Position numbers and translations under genes: made by a program | In this document: piece by piece, positions 43,523 to 50,729 of the stretch | Layout of the letters: each line of letters begins with the position of its first letter | Position numbering within the stretch: position 1 is the stretch's first letter | Notes under the pieces: generated by a model | Database searches by the model: none | Told to the model about the DNA's origin: nothing | Seen by the model: only the letters and a program-made list of their open reading frames with translations | Assembly (NCBI GenBank): GCA_031292665.1 | Contig: JARLGR010000127.1 | Location: 28,139 to 92,138, forward strand | Direction: 5' to 3' | Origin: Mycobacterium sp. | Lineage (GTDB): Bacteria > Actinomycetota > Actinomycetes > Mycobacteriales > Mycobacteriaceae | DNA length: 64,000 bases

Positions 43523-44604
43523 CGCTGACCGCCGATGTCGAAGAGCGCTTAACCGCGTGGCTGCGTCGACAACTGGACAACACCGACGAGGTTCGCATCG
43601 AGGGCTTGGACCGGGTGAGCTTCGGTCACTCGGCCGAAATGCTGACGTTGACGGTCCTCACGCGACACGGCGATCAGGACACGCGTCAAGACGTCGTGTT
43701 GCGTCTGCGCCCCAAGCCACCCGCGCTGCTGGAGCCCTACGATCTCGCCCGCCAGTTCGGCATCCTGCGGGCATTGGAGCACACCACGGTCCGCGTTCCC
43801 CGGGCACTGTGGCTCGAGGACACCGGCGACGTGCTGGGACGGCCGTTCTTCGTCATGGAGCGCGCGGCGGGCGATGTCTACGAGATGGAGTCACCCACCG
43901 ACGTCGCTGACCACACCGTGGTGAGGATGTGCCAAAGTCTGGCCGAACAACTCGCGGCGATCCACTCGGTCGACCTCCAGCAGACCGGGCTTGACACCCT
44001 CGACGACGGCAGCGACCAGCTGGACCGCGATCTGAACCACTGGTCTGCAGAGATGAACCGCGTCAAGCGCGGTCCCCTACCTGCGCTGGAACGGCTCCAC
44101 CAGGCGCTGCGCGCCAGCCAGCCCCAGCCGTGCCCCCGGGTCACGCTGGTGCATGGCGACGCCAAACCCGGCAACTTCGCCTTCACGGACGGCGACGTCA
44201 GCGCGGTCTTCGACTGGGAAATGACCACGGTGGGCGATCCCCTGACCGACATCGGTTGGCTCGAGATGCTGTGGATGCAGCCCGTCGGCATCAACAGCCA
44301 CCCCGCCGCGCTCACCATCGATGCACTGCTCGCGCACTACGAAGCGACCAGCGGGATCAAGGTCCACAACCGCCCGTGGTACCGCGCGTTCAATGCCTAC
44401 AAGATGGCCGTCATCTGCCTCATCGGCGCAATGCTGGTCGAGGACGGCCACAGCGACGATCAAAAACTCGTGCTGGCCGCCTACGGCACCTCCCTGATGA
44501 CCAAAGCCGGGCTCTCCGAACTTGGCATCGACGAACCCCTCGATGACGGCCCGGTGCTTCCGCGCGAGGACCGCATCCGACAGGTCCTCGGACAAGCGAT
44601 GTAA
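43519..44604 (+). CDS. APH/ACAD10-type phosphotransferase
   Basis: This 361-residue kinase-like protein has the catalytic sequence VTLVHGDAKPGNFAFTDGDV then SAVFDWEMTTVGDPLTDIGW, with H-G-D-x-x-x-x-N and the D-W-E metal loop typical of the phosphotransferase family that includes the kinase half of ACAD10/11. N-lobe features are VSFGHSAEMLTLTVLTR, VVLRLRPKPPALLEPYDLAR and hinge PFFVMERAAGDVYEME. In ACAD10/11 such domains phosphorylate 4-hydroxyacyl-CoAs so a dehydrogenase can remove phosphate. Here the partner is the unknown beta-rich protein overlapping its start by four bases. It is the second APH-type kinase within 4 kb, on the other side of the same TetR regulator. Confidence 0.88.
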   Translation: MTLTADVEERLTAWLRRQLDNTDEVRIEGLDRVSFGHSAEMLTLTVLTRHGDQDTRQDVVLRLRPKPPALLEPYDLARQFGILRALEHTTVRVPRALWLEDTGDVLGRPFFVMERAAGDVYEMESPTDVADHTVVRMCQSLAEQLAAIHSVDLQQTGLDTLDDGSDQLDRDLNHWSAEMNRVKRGPLPALERLHQALRASQPQPCPRVTLVHGDAKPGNFAFTDGDVSAVFDWEMTTVGDPLTDIGWLEMLWMQPVGINSHPAALTIDALLAHYEATSGIKVHNRPWYRAFNAYKMAVICLIGAMLVEDGHSDDQKLVLAAYGTSLMTKAGLSELGIDEPLDDGPVLPREDRIRQVLGQAM

Positions 44605-44639
44605 GACCGTGCGGCCTGCGGAACGCAGGCGACGGCCCG

Positions 44640-45076
44640 TCAGGCGTGGAGCGGTGATGCTTCAGGTCTTTCCAAGTCATCCCGACGCGTGTCCTGTGCG
44701 GCGTGGGGTCGATGATCAGCTCGTTGGCGAGTGCCTGCATCAGCGGGATGCCGCGGCCCCGAAACTGCCGCTGTACGCCGGCCCGGTTGCGGGACCTTGT
44801 CCGGCCAGCGCCCGTGGTCGTTGACGGTCACGGCAAGCGTGCCGGAATCGGCGTCGTAGGTTGCGTCGACGTCCAACGTGCCGGGTTGCCGGGAATCGAC
44901 ATAGGCGAACTCGGCGGCGTTCGCGATTGCCTCGTTCACCGCCAGAAGCACTTCGGTGGAGCGTTCGGCGCCAAGCGCGAAATGCCTGTCGAGCCACGTG
45001 GCGAACTCGGCTCTCGTGCGAGCAGCGCTGCGGGCATCGGCGGAGACTCGCTATCGCACGAAGCGGGATCGGTCAT
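44640..45076 (-). pseudogene. RsbW-like anti-sigma ATP-binding protein, broken by frameshifts
   Basis: From ATG 45076 the frame reads TDPASCDSESPPMPAALLA, then jumps by one base near 45018 to AEFATWLDRHFALGAERSTE, VLLAVNEAIANAAEFAYVDS (the N-box E-A-x-x-N-A of GHKL ATPases) and TLAVTVNDHGRWPDKVPQPG (the 'D-x-G-x-W' G1 box). Near 44760 a second shift moves to RGRGIPLMQALANELIIDPT and the end TRVGMTWKDLK. These are successive pieces of the serine-kinase anti-sigma factors (RsbW/SpoIIAB type), which switch off a stress sigma factor and phosphorylate their antagonist. As written, no continuous product is possible. It lies 76 bases downstream of an intact STAS antagonist on the same strand. Confidence 0.65.
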
Positions 45077-45152
45077 CGATGTTAGGCATTTTCTGCGGCT
45101 GACGATCAGAGCATCTCATCGAATCCAGCTGCGTACCCACCCCTTTAGAAGC

Positions 45153-45530
45153 TTACCGATCGGTGATATCGCTCAGCGCGTCGTCGAGCGTGCTGTAGAG
45201 GGAAAGCACGCTGTCGATTCCCATGAGTTTGATCGGCCTGCTGGTGGCCGCCCCGTGCGCGACGACCGCGAACCTCGTAGGCGCCACGACCTCCGCTTGC
45301 GCGGTCACCAGGACGGTCATCCCGGCCGAGGCGAGGAAATCGACTTTCGACAGGTCCACGATCAATGCCGCAGGCTTGGCGGCCGTAGCGGTCTGTATCG
45401 CCTCGGACAGCTGGGGCGCGCTGAGCATGTCCACTTCACCCGCGACGGTGAGCACGACCGCTTGGTCTACCTGATGTTTGCCCACTTGGAAAGGGGTCGG
45501 ACCGACAGAGTCCCCGGATTGCTCGATCAT
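45153..45530 (-). CDS. STAS-domain anti-sigma factor antagonist (RsbV-like)
   Basis: This 125-residue STAS protein has the core VVLTVAGEVDMLSAPQLSEA, AALIVDLSKVDFLASAGMTV and VAPTRFAVVAHGAATSRPIK. The D-L-S-x-V-x-F-L-x-S-A-G-M motif holds the Ser that the partner anti-sigma kinase phosphorylates. In the unphosphorylated form such proteins bind the anti-sigma factor and free the stress sigma factor. The open frame extends to 45710, but ATG 45530 gives a normal-sized product and the upstream 60 residues are not STAS-like. The next gene on this strand is the broken RsbW-like gene, so this antagonist now lacks its immediate partner and may act on an anti-sigma factor elsewhere. Confidence 0.85.
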   Translation of the reverse strand: MIEQSGDSVGPTPFQVGKHQVDQAVVLTVAGEVDMLSAPQLSEAIQTATAAKPAALIVDLSKVDFLASAGMTVLVTAQAEVVAPTRFAVVAHGAATSRPIKLMGIDSVLSLYSTLDDALSDITDR

Positions 45531-45955
45531 GCTGTTTCTCACATTCGTTCCCTGCGGAACACCGCTGGCTCTCAGACAGGCACTGCTGACCTGGGGCTGT
45601 TGGTTCAACCCCGCCAAAACCCGCTTGCCAGGAAGGTAAGACACTCCCCGATTCCGCAAAGCGGTGCGCAGCCGCGCGTTCAGTTGATTGTAGGTCACGT
45701 GGCACAACACACCGGAAGCACTGCGTTCAAGGGGCGACGTGGCACGCGAAACACCAGCGGCGAGGCGGCCGCGCCGTCGTTCGGGCCTGCCCCGACGCTG
45801 TTCAGCGGCGACCGAATGTCCGCGGCAAGGTTTCCATACTCATCGGGGCGATCACCGGCTCCTCGATTGCATGGCGCTATGGCCGACCAAACCGCTAGTG
45901 CCGCAACGGGCCGACATATGATCGGCACGACCACCACGAGGAAGTGGAGCTTTCC
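45531..45955. other. Divergent intergenic region between STAS and aldolase genes
   Basis: About 425 bases without a convincing gene. The last 60 bases should hold the aldolase promoter; a TATGAT hexamer occurs at about 45916-45921, in a good place for a -10 element. I looked for the mycobacterial SigF-type GTTT/GGGTAT pair in front of the STAS gene and did not see it. Confidence 0.4.
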
Positions 45956-46849
45956 ATGCCGAACGAACAGCAAGCGGACCGGATGACCTCGGGCAAGGGA
46001 TTCGTCGCGGCACTCGACCAAAGCGGCGGGTCGACGCCCAAAGCGCTGCGCTTGTATGGCATCGAGGACGTCGCGTACTCCTCCGAGGAGGAGATGTTCG
46101 ACCTCGTTCACCAGATGCGCTCGCGGATCATCACCGCCCCGGCGTTCACCGGCGACCGCGTCCTGGCGGCGATTCTGTTCGAGCAAACCATGGACCGCGA
46201 GATCGAGGGCCGACCGTCGACCACCTACCTGTGGGAGACCAAGGGCGTCGTGCCCATCCTCAAGATCGACAAGGGCCTGGCCGAGGCGTCCGATGACGTG
46301 CAGCTGATGAAGCCGATGCCGGGACTCGACGGGCTGCTGGAGCGAGCCGTGGGCAAGGGCGTATTCGGCACCAAGGAACGGTCGGTGATCGGTGGCGCCA
46401 ACGCCGAGGGCGTCGCCGCGGTGGTCGCCCAGCAGTTCGAGTTTGCCCGCCAGGTGCTGTCGCACGGCCTGGTGCCCATCATCGAGCCCGAGGTGACCAT
46501 CTCGATCTCCGACAAGGTGCAGGCCGAGGAGATATTGCGCGACGAAATCACCAAGCACCTCGAGACCGTGCCCGACGGACAGCGCGTGATGCTCAAGCTG
46601 ACCCTGCCCACCGAGGCCAACCACTACCGCACCCTGGTGGACCACCCGAAGGTGATGCGGGTGCTCGCGCTCTCCGGCGGCTATTCCCGCGAGGAGGCCA
46701 ACGACCTGCTGGCCAAGAACACCGGGGTGATTGCCAGCTTCAGCCGCGCGCTGACCGAGGGACTGTCGGTCGACCAGTCCGACGAGCAGTTCAACGCCAG
46801 CCTCGACAAGGCGATCCAGTCGATCTACGACGCCTCGGTCGCCGGCTGA
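45956..46849 (+). CDS. Class I fructose-bisphosphate aldolase
   Basis: This 297-residue Schiff-base (class I) aldolase cleaves fructose 1,6-bisphosphate to glyceraldehyde 3-phosphate and dihydroxyacetone phosphate, or runs the reverse reaction for gluconeogenesis. Motifs: SGKGFVAALDQSGGSTPKAL (the A-L-D-Q-S-G-G-S-T-P-K sequence typical of bacterial class I enzymes), AAILFEQTMDREIEGRPSTT, ETKGVVPILKIDKGLAEASD, SVIGGANAEGVAAVVAQQFE, HGLVPIIEPEVTISISDKVQ, and VMLKLTLPTEANHY, whose Lys is probably the Schiff-base residue. The start ATG 45956 has GTGGAG about 6 bases upstream. Most mycobacteria also have a class II zinc aldolase; a class I copy is used under some carbon sources. It is a lone gene. 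Confidence 0.93.
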   Translation: MPNEQQADRMTSGKGFVAALDQSGGSTPKALRLYGIEDVAYSSEEEMFDLVHQMRSRIITAPAFTGDRVLAAILFEQTMDREIEGRPSTTYLWETKGVVPILKIDKGLAEASDDVQLMKPMPGLDGLLERAVGKGVFGTKERSVIGGANAEGVAAVVAQQFEFARQVLSHGLVPIIEPEVTISISDKVQAEEILRDEITKHLETVPDGQRVMLKLTLPTEANHYRTLVDHPKVMRVLALSGGYSREEANDLLAKNTGVIASFSRALTEGLSVDQSDEQFNASLDKAIQSIYDASVAG

Positions 46850-46869
46850 GCCCGCCGGGGGTCACCCAA

Positions 46870-47949
46870 TCAATAGCGGTGGCGCGCCATGGGTGGTCCG
46901 CTCTGGCCGGAATCGCCTTCGTCGGACACCAACGCGGGCACCATCTCACTGGTCACCAGCCCCTCGTTACGGGTCACTTCATCGACGACGTCAAAGGATT
47001 CGGCGATGTTTGCCGGGGTGTCGATGAGGATGGTGACGACGGGCACCCGACGAGTCAGCGAAAGCACCTTGTCTCCGTGGGGCCGGTGATCGCCGTGAAA
47101 GCCCCAGACGCCGCGGAGCACGGTCGCACCGTCGGGTGCTTTGCGCCGCCGCAGCCGTTGGACCAGCGCACGGTGAATCGGCATGCCCTCGTACTGCGCC
47201 GCTTCGGAGGTGTAGATCATCAGCTTCTGCCATAGCGGCAGGCCGTGCTCGTCAGCCCCCGGCAACGCGTGCGGCCGTTCCAGCAGCTTGCCGTCGCGCT
47301 TGCAGACGCGAACGCGTTCGAGGGTCATCATCGGCTGCGGCAGCAGCGCGCCGACTTCCGGCAGCACCTGAGCGATACGGTCCCCGGACCCGACGGCGAT
47401 GATCATCACCGGCACGTCGGCGTTGCGACCGAAAAAGCGGGCACGTTGTCGGTGTCCGTGTGCGATGCCGTCGACCCCCAGGAACACCGATGCCCCGGCA
47501 ACGCGGCGCCGGTGCAACAGATCACAGACAGCGATGTAGGCCGGCGCGTCGTTCACGCGGTCCTTGCGGCCCACGTAGATGGTCAGCTTGACGGCTTCGT
47601 GCAACTCCTCGGGCAACTCCAGCGGCCCGATGTGGTCGCGAAGCAGCCGGGCGCGCTCCAACGTCACCAGGCCGCGTTGTTTTATGGCAAGGACCGGGCC
47701 GAGCAGCGCCTCGATGTTTGTTCTGGTGTCGACCGCGATAATTGCAACGGGCGGGTCTTCGGACAATGTCAGGGACTCGTCGGTCCTGTAATGACGTCCG
47801 GTACCGAAGCCACCGATCCCGCGCAACACGACGCTGCTGGCAACCCGGTGCTGTTGATACAAGCCGAGCAGCAGATCCGAGACGAAGTCATTGCCGGCGC
47901 GTCGCCGCTCGGAAAAATACGTCGTCAGCTTCAAGCAATCCTCGTCCAC
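46870..47949 (-). CDS. Protein with three tandem DUF190 domains
   Basis: This 359-residue protein is made of three successive DUF190 modules of about 100 residues, at about 5-105, 115-215 and 240-340. Each has the pattern 'K-L-T/M-I-Y-x-x-x ... H-R-x-x-x-A-x-V-L/F-R-G-x-x-G-x-H-x ... S-L-T-x-D/R-x-P-V-x-I-x-x-x-D-x-x-x-x-I': LKLTTYFSERRRAGNDFVSD, VKLTIYVGRKDRVNDAPAYI and QKLMIYTSEAAQYEGMPIHR are the three starts. The DUF190 fold resembles PII-type nucleotide- or metal-binding proteins, and single-domain versions often sit beside the fluoride channel gene crcB. No crcB-like gene is in this window, and I see no fluoride-riboswitch-like leader. The start is GTG 47949 after GAGGAG. Confidence 0.85.
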   Translation of the reverse strand: MDEDCLKLTTYFSERRRAGNDFVSDLLLGLYQQHRVASSVVLRGIGGFGTGRHYRTDESLTLSEDPPVAIIAVDTRTNIEALLGPVLAIKQRGLVTLERARLLRDHIGPLELPEELHEAVKLTIYVGRKDRVNDAPAYIAVCDLLHRRRVAGASVFLGVDGIAHGHRQRARFFGRNADVPVMIIAVGSGDRIAQVLPEVGALLPQPMMTLERVRVCKRDGKLLERPHALPGADEHGLPLWQKLMIYTSEAAQYEGMPIHRALVQRLRRRKAPDGATVLRGVWGFHGDHRPHGDKVLSLTRRVPVVTILIDTPANIAESFDVVDEVTRNEGLVTSEMVPALVSDEGDSGQSGPPMARHRY

Positions 47950-48132
47950 GGCCGCTCCTCAGGCGCTGCTGCGCGAGCCGCTACTTCGGGAAAGCGCGCG
48001 ACCGCTGACGATTTCCTGTCGCTCACCTGGATCGTACTTGTGTCGCGACAGGATGGACATACGCCCTGAGTGGCATGGCTGAGCCCTTCTTAACAGCGGC
48101 TTGCACTCGTGGGTGAAGTTCTGGAGGAAATC

Positions 48133-48225
48133 ATGCAACTTGTGTCTTCCGTGGTTGCGACGCCGACAGAAATGCGACACCGGGGAATTCGGCGACTCCG
48201 TAGGCACCACAGCTTCGCAAACTAG
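48133..48225 (+). CDS. Possible 30-residue small protein with a strong ribosome site
   Basis: ATG 48133 is preceded at ideal distance by GGAGG (48123-48127), the best Shine-Dalgarno sequence in this 500-base interval. The frame encodes QLVSSVVATPTEMRHRGIRR ending FAN before TAG 48225, a short basic peptide with no recognised family. The next possible gene begins with GTG at the following base, which could mean translational coupling or a leader peptide. Small size makes chance quite possible. Confidence 0.3.
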   Translation: MQLVSSVVATPTEMRHRGIRRLRRHHSFAN

Positions 48226-48525
48226 GTGCCGATGACGATCACTGAGCGGCAAATCGTGAAGTCGGCGAGCGAAGCTGGAACGGCTACCCAAGCGCGACTC
48301 ATCGTGGTGGCTCCGCCCAGGCATTTCGGCACTGTGCATGAGCAACTCCTAACTCTCGAACGGGTCGCGCCTGTCGACAACCCGCGGGTAGAAGCCATTA
48401 GCGCCATCCGTCGCGGCGATGAACGCGCGGATTTTCGGAATCACAGCACCCTGTTACGCTCGCCAGAGTCCGCGGGTCAGGGCGTCGACGATGATGCGTG
48501 TCGTGAGCTCTGCCCGCCGTCGTGA
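48226..48525 (+). CDS. Possible short ORF with a host-attachment/Vms1-like segment
   Basis: From GTG 48226 a 99-residue frame begins [20 protein letters not shown] then [20 protein letters not shown]. The 'D/R-x-I-V-V-A-P-P-R-x-F-G-x-x-x-x-x-L' stretch resembles the strand-loop of host-attachment/eRF1-like Vms1 family proteins, which have A-P-P-x-x-L-G at that point. The last 24 codons run antisense to the 3' end of the TetR gene. It is probably a truncated remnant, if real. It directly follows the small ORF at 48133. Confidence 0.3.
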   Translation: MPMTITERQIVKSASEAGTATQARLIVVAPPRHFGTVHEQLLTLERVAPVDNPRVEAISAIRRGDERADFRNHSTLLRSPESAGQGVDDDACRELCPPS

Positions 48526-49062
48526 ATATCGGTGCGCCCCAGACAGAATCGGATACACCACGCCGCCGACGACCGCATCTGCCGCCGAGTCCGCCGCTGT
48601 CTGGTCGATTCCTTCGGCAAGCAACCGGGCCCGCACGCTGTCATGCAGCGGCGCACTGAATCCGGCGCGCAGCCTGACCGCGGTCTCCTCATGCTCCATG
48701 CAGGCGACGGTCAAGATCCGCAGCATGGCGGAGCCGCGGGCGGTAATGAGGCTGGTGACCAGCTTGCTTACCCAGCGCACGAGATCGGCGGCCAGATCGT
48801 CGGTGTGGTCCACCGACGCGAGAATTTTGTCGGCGTCTTCGAGCATGACGTCGGCCACGAGCGCCGGGCGGCTGGGCCACCAGCGGTAAATGGTTTGTTT
48901 CCCCACACCGGCCCGAGCGGCGACCGCCTCGATGGTCAAACCGTCGAACCCGCGCTCGAGCAGCAATTCGCGGGTGGCGGTGACGATCGCTGTGCGCGAC
49001 TTCTCGCTCCGGCGCCTGCGAGAGCTCGCCGGCGGGTTCACCCGGGTGAGATCGGTCGACAT
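48454..49062 (-). CDS. TetR-family transcriptional regulator
   Basis: This 202-residue TetR protein has the DNA-binding domain [40 protein letters not shown] then [20 protein letters not shown], and a C-terminal domain with [40 protein letters not shown] and [23 protein letters not shown] 49062 gives a normal N-terminus ([17 protein letters not shown]). A perfect 26-base inverted repeat lies 94-119 bases upstream, probably its operator, between it and the decayed DUF35 gene on the other strand. A shortened paralogue of this protein is present at 54565-54906. Confidence 0.92.
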   Translation of the reverse strand: MSTDLTRVNPPASSRRRRSEKSRTAIVTATRELLLERGFDGLTIEAVAARAGVGKQTIYRWWPSRPALVADVMLEDADKILASVDHTDDLAADLVRWVSKLVTSLITARGSAMLRILTVACMEHEETAVRLRAGFSAPLHDSVRARLLAEGIDQTAADSAADAVVGGVVYPILSGAHRYSRRRAELTTRIIVDALTRGLWRA

Positions 49063-49155
49063 CTGGTGATCCCCAATCCTCGGGTGCCCGGGGTCGCATC
49101 CCACTCGTCGGCGGTGTCGATTGCGCTTTACATCGTCCAACCCGCCAACGTCTCC

Positions 49156-49181
49156 CACAAGACGAGACGGTCCGTCTTGTG
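49156..49181. promoter_or_regulatory. TetR operator: 9+8+9 inverted repeat
   Basis: CACAAGACG (49156-49164) and CGTCTTGTG (49173-49181) are exact reverse complements. Within them the 13-base AGACGGTCCGTCT (49165-49177) is itself a perfect palindrome around a central T, so the element has two superimposed symmetries, typical for binding of two TetR dimers. It lies in the divergent region between the TetR gene and the DUF35 remnant. The binding is inferred. Confidence 0.65.
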
Positions 49182-49254
49182 ACGCAGGATAGCAGTCCGA
49201 TGCGAATTGGTCGGACGGCTCGATGAGCCGCTGTCCTATCCCACTTCGCCGATA

Positions 49255-49380
49255 CGATGCCGCAGCTTCTTGCGATCGTCGAATGGGACGAGGGCCCAGG
49301 GTTTTCCACTGGGTCCGGCCGGTCTTCTTCGACTACCCCGACCACGATGTCACGGTGCTGCGCTACGAACCGGCGAGGAA
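49255..49380 (+). pseudogene. Remnant of a DUF35 OB-fold protein (copy 1)
   Basis: The frame starting [19 protein letters not shown] matches the OB-fold strand of DUF35 proteins and the second copy at 54902-55216 ([17 protein letters not shown]). After the Gly about 14 codons are missing and the frame changes: [20 protein letters not shown] continues in another frame, again matching copy 2 (MRVRPVFCDYPEHGVTMLRY). The N-terminal zinc ribbon is absent. So this is an internally deleted, frameshifted remnant divergent from an intact TetR gene, and separated from it by the putative operator. Confidence 0.7.
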
Positions 49381-49400
49381 TAGGGCGGGCGCATCCCGCG

Positions 49401-49490
49401 AGACCGCGGTACGTGTTGTGCCCGCCTCACCGCGACAATTCGGTTCCGCGGTCTGCTCCTTACGCGGCTTGTCGCGCTGAGGTGGGCACA
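49401..49490. repeat. Interlocked inverted repeats (A-B-A'-B' order), possible structured RNA or MITE-like element
   Basis: Arm A (49401-49409, AGACCGCGG) pairs with A' (49446-49454, CCGCGGTCT) perfectly. Arm B (49417-49438, 22 bases) pairs with B' (49469-49490) at 20 of 22 positions. The order A-B-A'-B' means that both helices together would form a pseudoknot rather than a simple hairpin. A further pair, GGGCACAT just inside the end of B' and ATGTGCCC at 49519-49526, continues the symmetry downstream. No reading frame explains the conservation of symmetry. It could be a small mobile-element remnant or a structured RNA lying between the DUF35 remnant and the sulfotransferase end. Confidence 0.5.
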
Positions 49491-49556
49491 TCGCCCATTC
49501 CTGCCGCGCAGTGACGCATGTGCCCGATGTGACGGCGGGCTGTGGGCTTTGACCCG

Positions 49557-50729
49557 TTACCGCAATTGCTCCGTCGGTACGCCGTAGCGGTCCTGGTAGG
49601 CGCGCGCCCGCTCGCGAACCCCATCGGCATCCAGGCCGGTGTCCGACCAGGTGTAGCGGCCGCGCCCGCCGTCCCCGGGATGAGCGGCCAGGAAGTCGCG
49701 CATCTTCTGCGCGGCGGCGGGCCGCAACTCGCGACCCAGCCTCTGATAGATGTCTTCGATTGTGGTCCACGGGTCTTTCATGAAGTCCCGGAACCGAACG
49801 TCGATCACACGGCCGGTGGGCAGGAATCCACTGTCGCGCAACGCCATCTCGCGATCCAGGCCGACGATGATCTCCTCATAACACTGGGCCGCGCATTCAG
49901 CGATGTTGGATTCGTTGCTGGACATCTGGCGCAGGTGGTGGATCAGCGCCGCGATGGACGAGATGACGTTGAGCGGATCGCGGTGGGTCTGCACGATCAA
50001 CGCATCGGGGTATTCGGCCAGCAGCTTATCCAGCTGCCACAAGTGCGCTGGCGACTTCAGTAGCCACTGACCGGGAACACCAGACTGCAGATGCTGCAGA
50101 AAGATTCGATGGAAGCGATAAGCTCCGGCGTGGTCCGCCTCGTTCAGCAGCCAGCGATAGTAATTCGGCAGGCGGTACTGCGTTGAATAGATCATGCTGG
50201 TGAACTCGCTGGCCGTGATGCGGACGCACTCCTGTCCGACCAGAGCGCCCATCGGGTGGAATGCCAGGAAACCGGGCTTGATCTGCTCGGAGAGTTCGAT
50301 GCTGGCCTGCGTCTGCGCGATACGTGGATCGTCGTGGTAGGTCTCGGGCCTTGGTACCGGGCAGGGCGCGTCCACTTCCCAGGTCAATGGTGAGCGCAGC
50401 TCTGGATCCTGAGTGAGCAGGTCGTAGAGAATCGTCGTTCCGGTACGCGGTTGGCCGACGATGAATATCGGGGCCGTGATTGCCTCGGTGGCGATCTCGG
50501 GATGTTCTTTGCGCCAGGCGATCACATCCAGGCGGTTCTTCAGGGCGCGCATGATGTCGAGGCAGGCGATCTCCACCCCGATGGCCGAAAGCCGGGCCTC
50601 GTTGACAAGCCCGTCGGCGAGGCGCTGCAGCCCGGGCTGAAAGCCGTCATCGCCGAAGTCGTCGCTTCCGGCTTCCTCGCAGGCGGCGGCGATGAGCCGT
50701 TCGGGGGTGAATCGTTCCCGCAGCGTCAT
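49557..50729 (-). CDS. Sulfotransferase-family protein
   Basis: This 390-residue cytosolic sulfotransferase transfers sulfate from PAPS to a hydroxyl or amine of a lipid or glycolipid-type acceptor. The 5'-phosphosulfate loop is near residue 90, APIFIVGQPRTGTTILYDLL. The 3'-phosphate binding segment is LIVQTHRDPLNVISSIAALI with the R-D-P, and a conserved W-L-L-K-S-P-A-H-L-W motif precedes it. C-terminal IDVRFRDFMKDPWTTIEDIY is also typical of the mycobacterial Stf-type proteins. The ATG overlaps the stop of the upstream DUF1214 gene, making a two-gene operon facing a TetR regulator. The acceptor is unknown. Confidence 0.9.
   Translation of the reverse strand: MTLRERFTPERLIAAACEEAGSDDFGDDGFQPGLQRLADGLVNEARLSAIGVEIACLDIMRALKNRLDVIAWRKEHPEIATEAITAPIFIVGQPRTGTTILYDLLTQDPELRSPLTWEVDAPCPVPRPETYHDDPRIAQTQASIELSEQIKPGFLAFHPMGALVGQECVRITASEFTSMIYSTQYRLPNYYRWLLNEADHAGAYRFHRIFLQHLQSGVPGQWLLKSPAHLWQLDKLLAEYPDALIVQTHRDPLNVISSIAALIHHLRQMSSNESNIAECAAQCYEEIIVGLDREMALRDSGFLPTGRVIDVRFRDFMKDPWTTIEDIYQRLGRELRPAAAQKMRDFLAAHPGDGGRGRYTWSDTGLDADGVRERARAYQDRYGVPTEQLR

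Noticed and set aside
47950..48132. A fluoride riboswitch in front of the triple DUF190 gene
   Set aside because: I could not find the conserved pseudoknot sequence of that riboswitch, and the gene starts close to a plain GAGGAG site.
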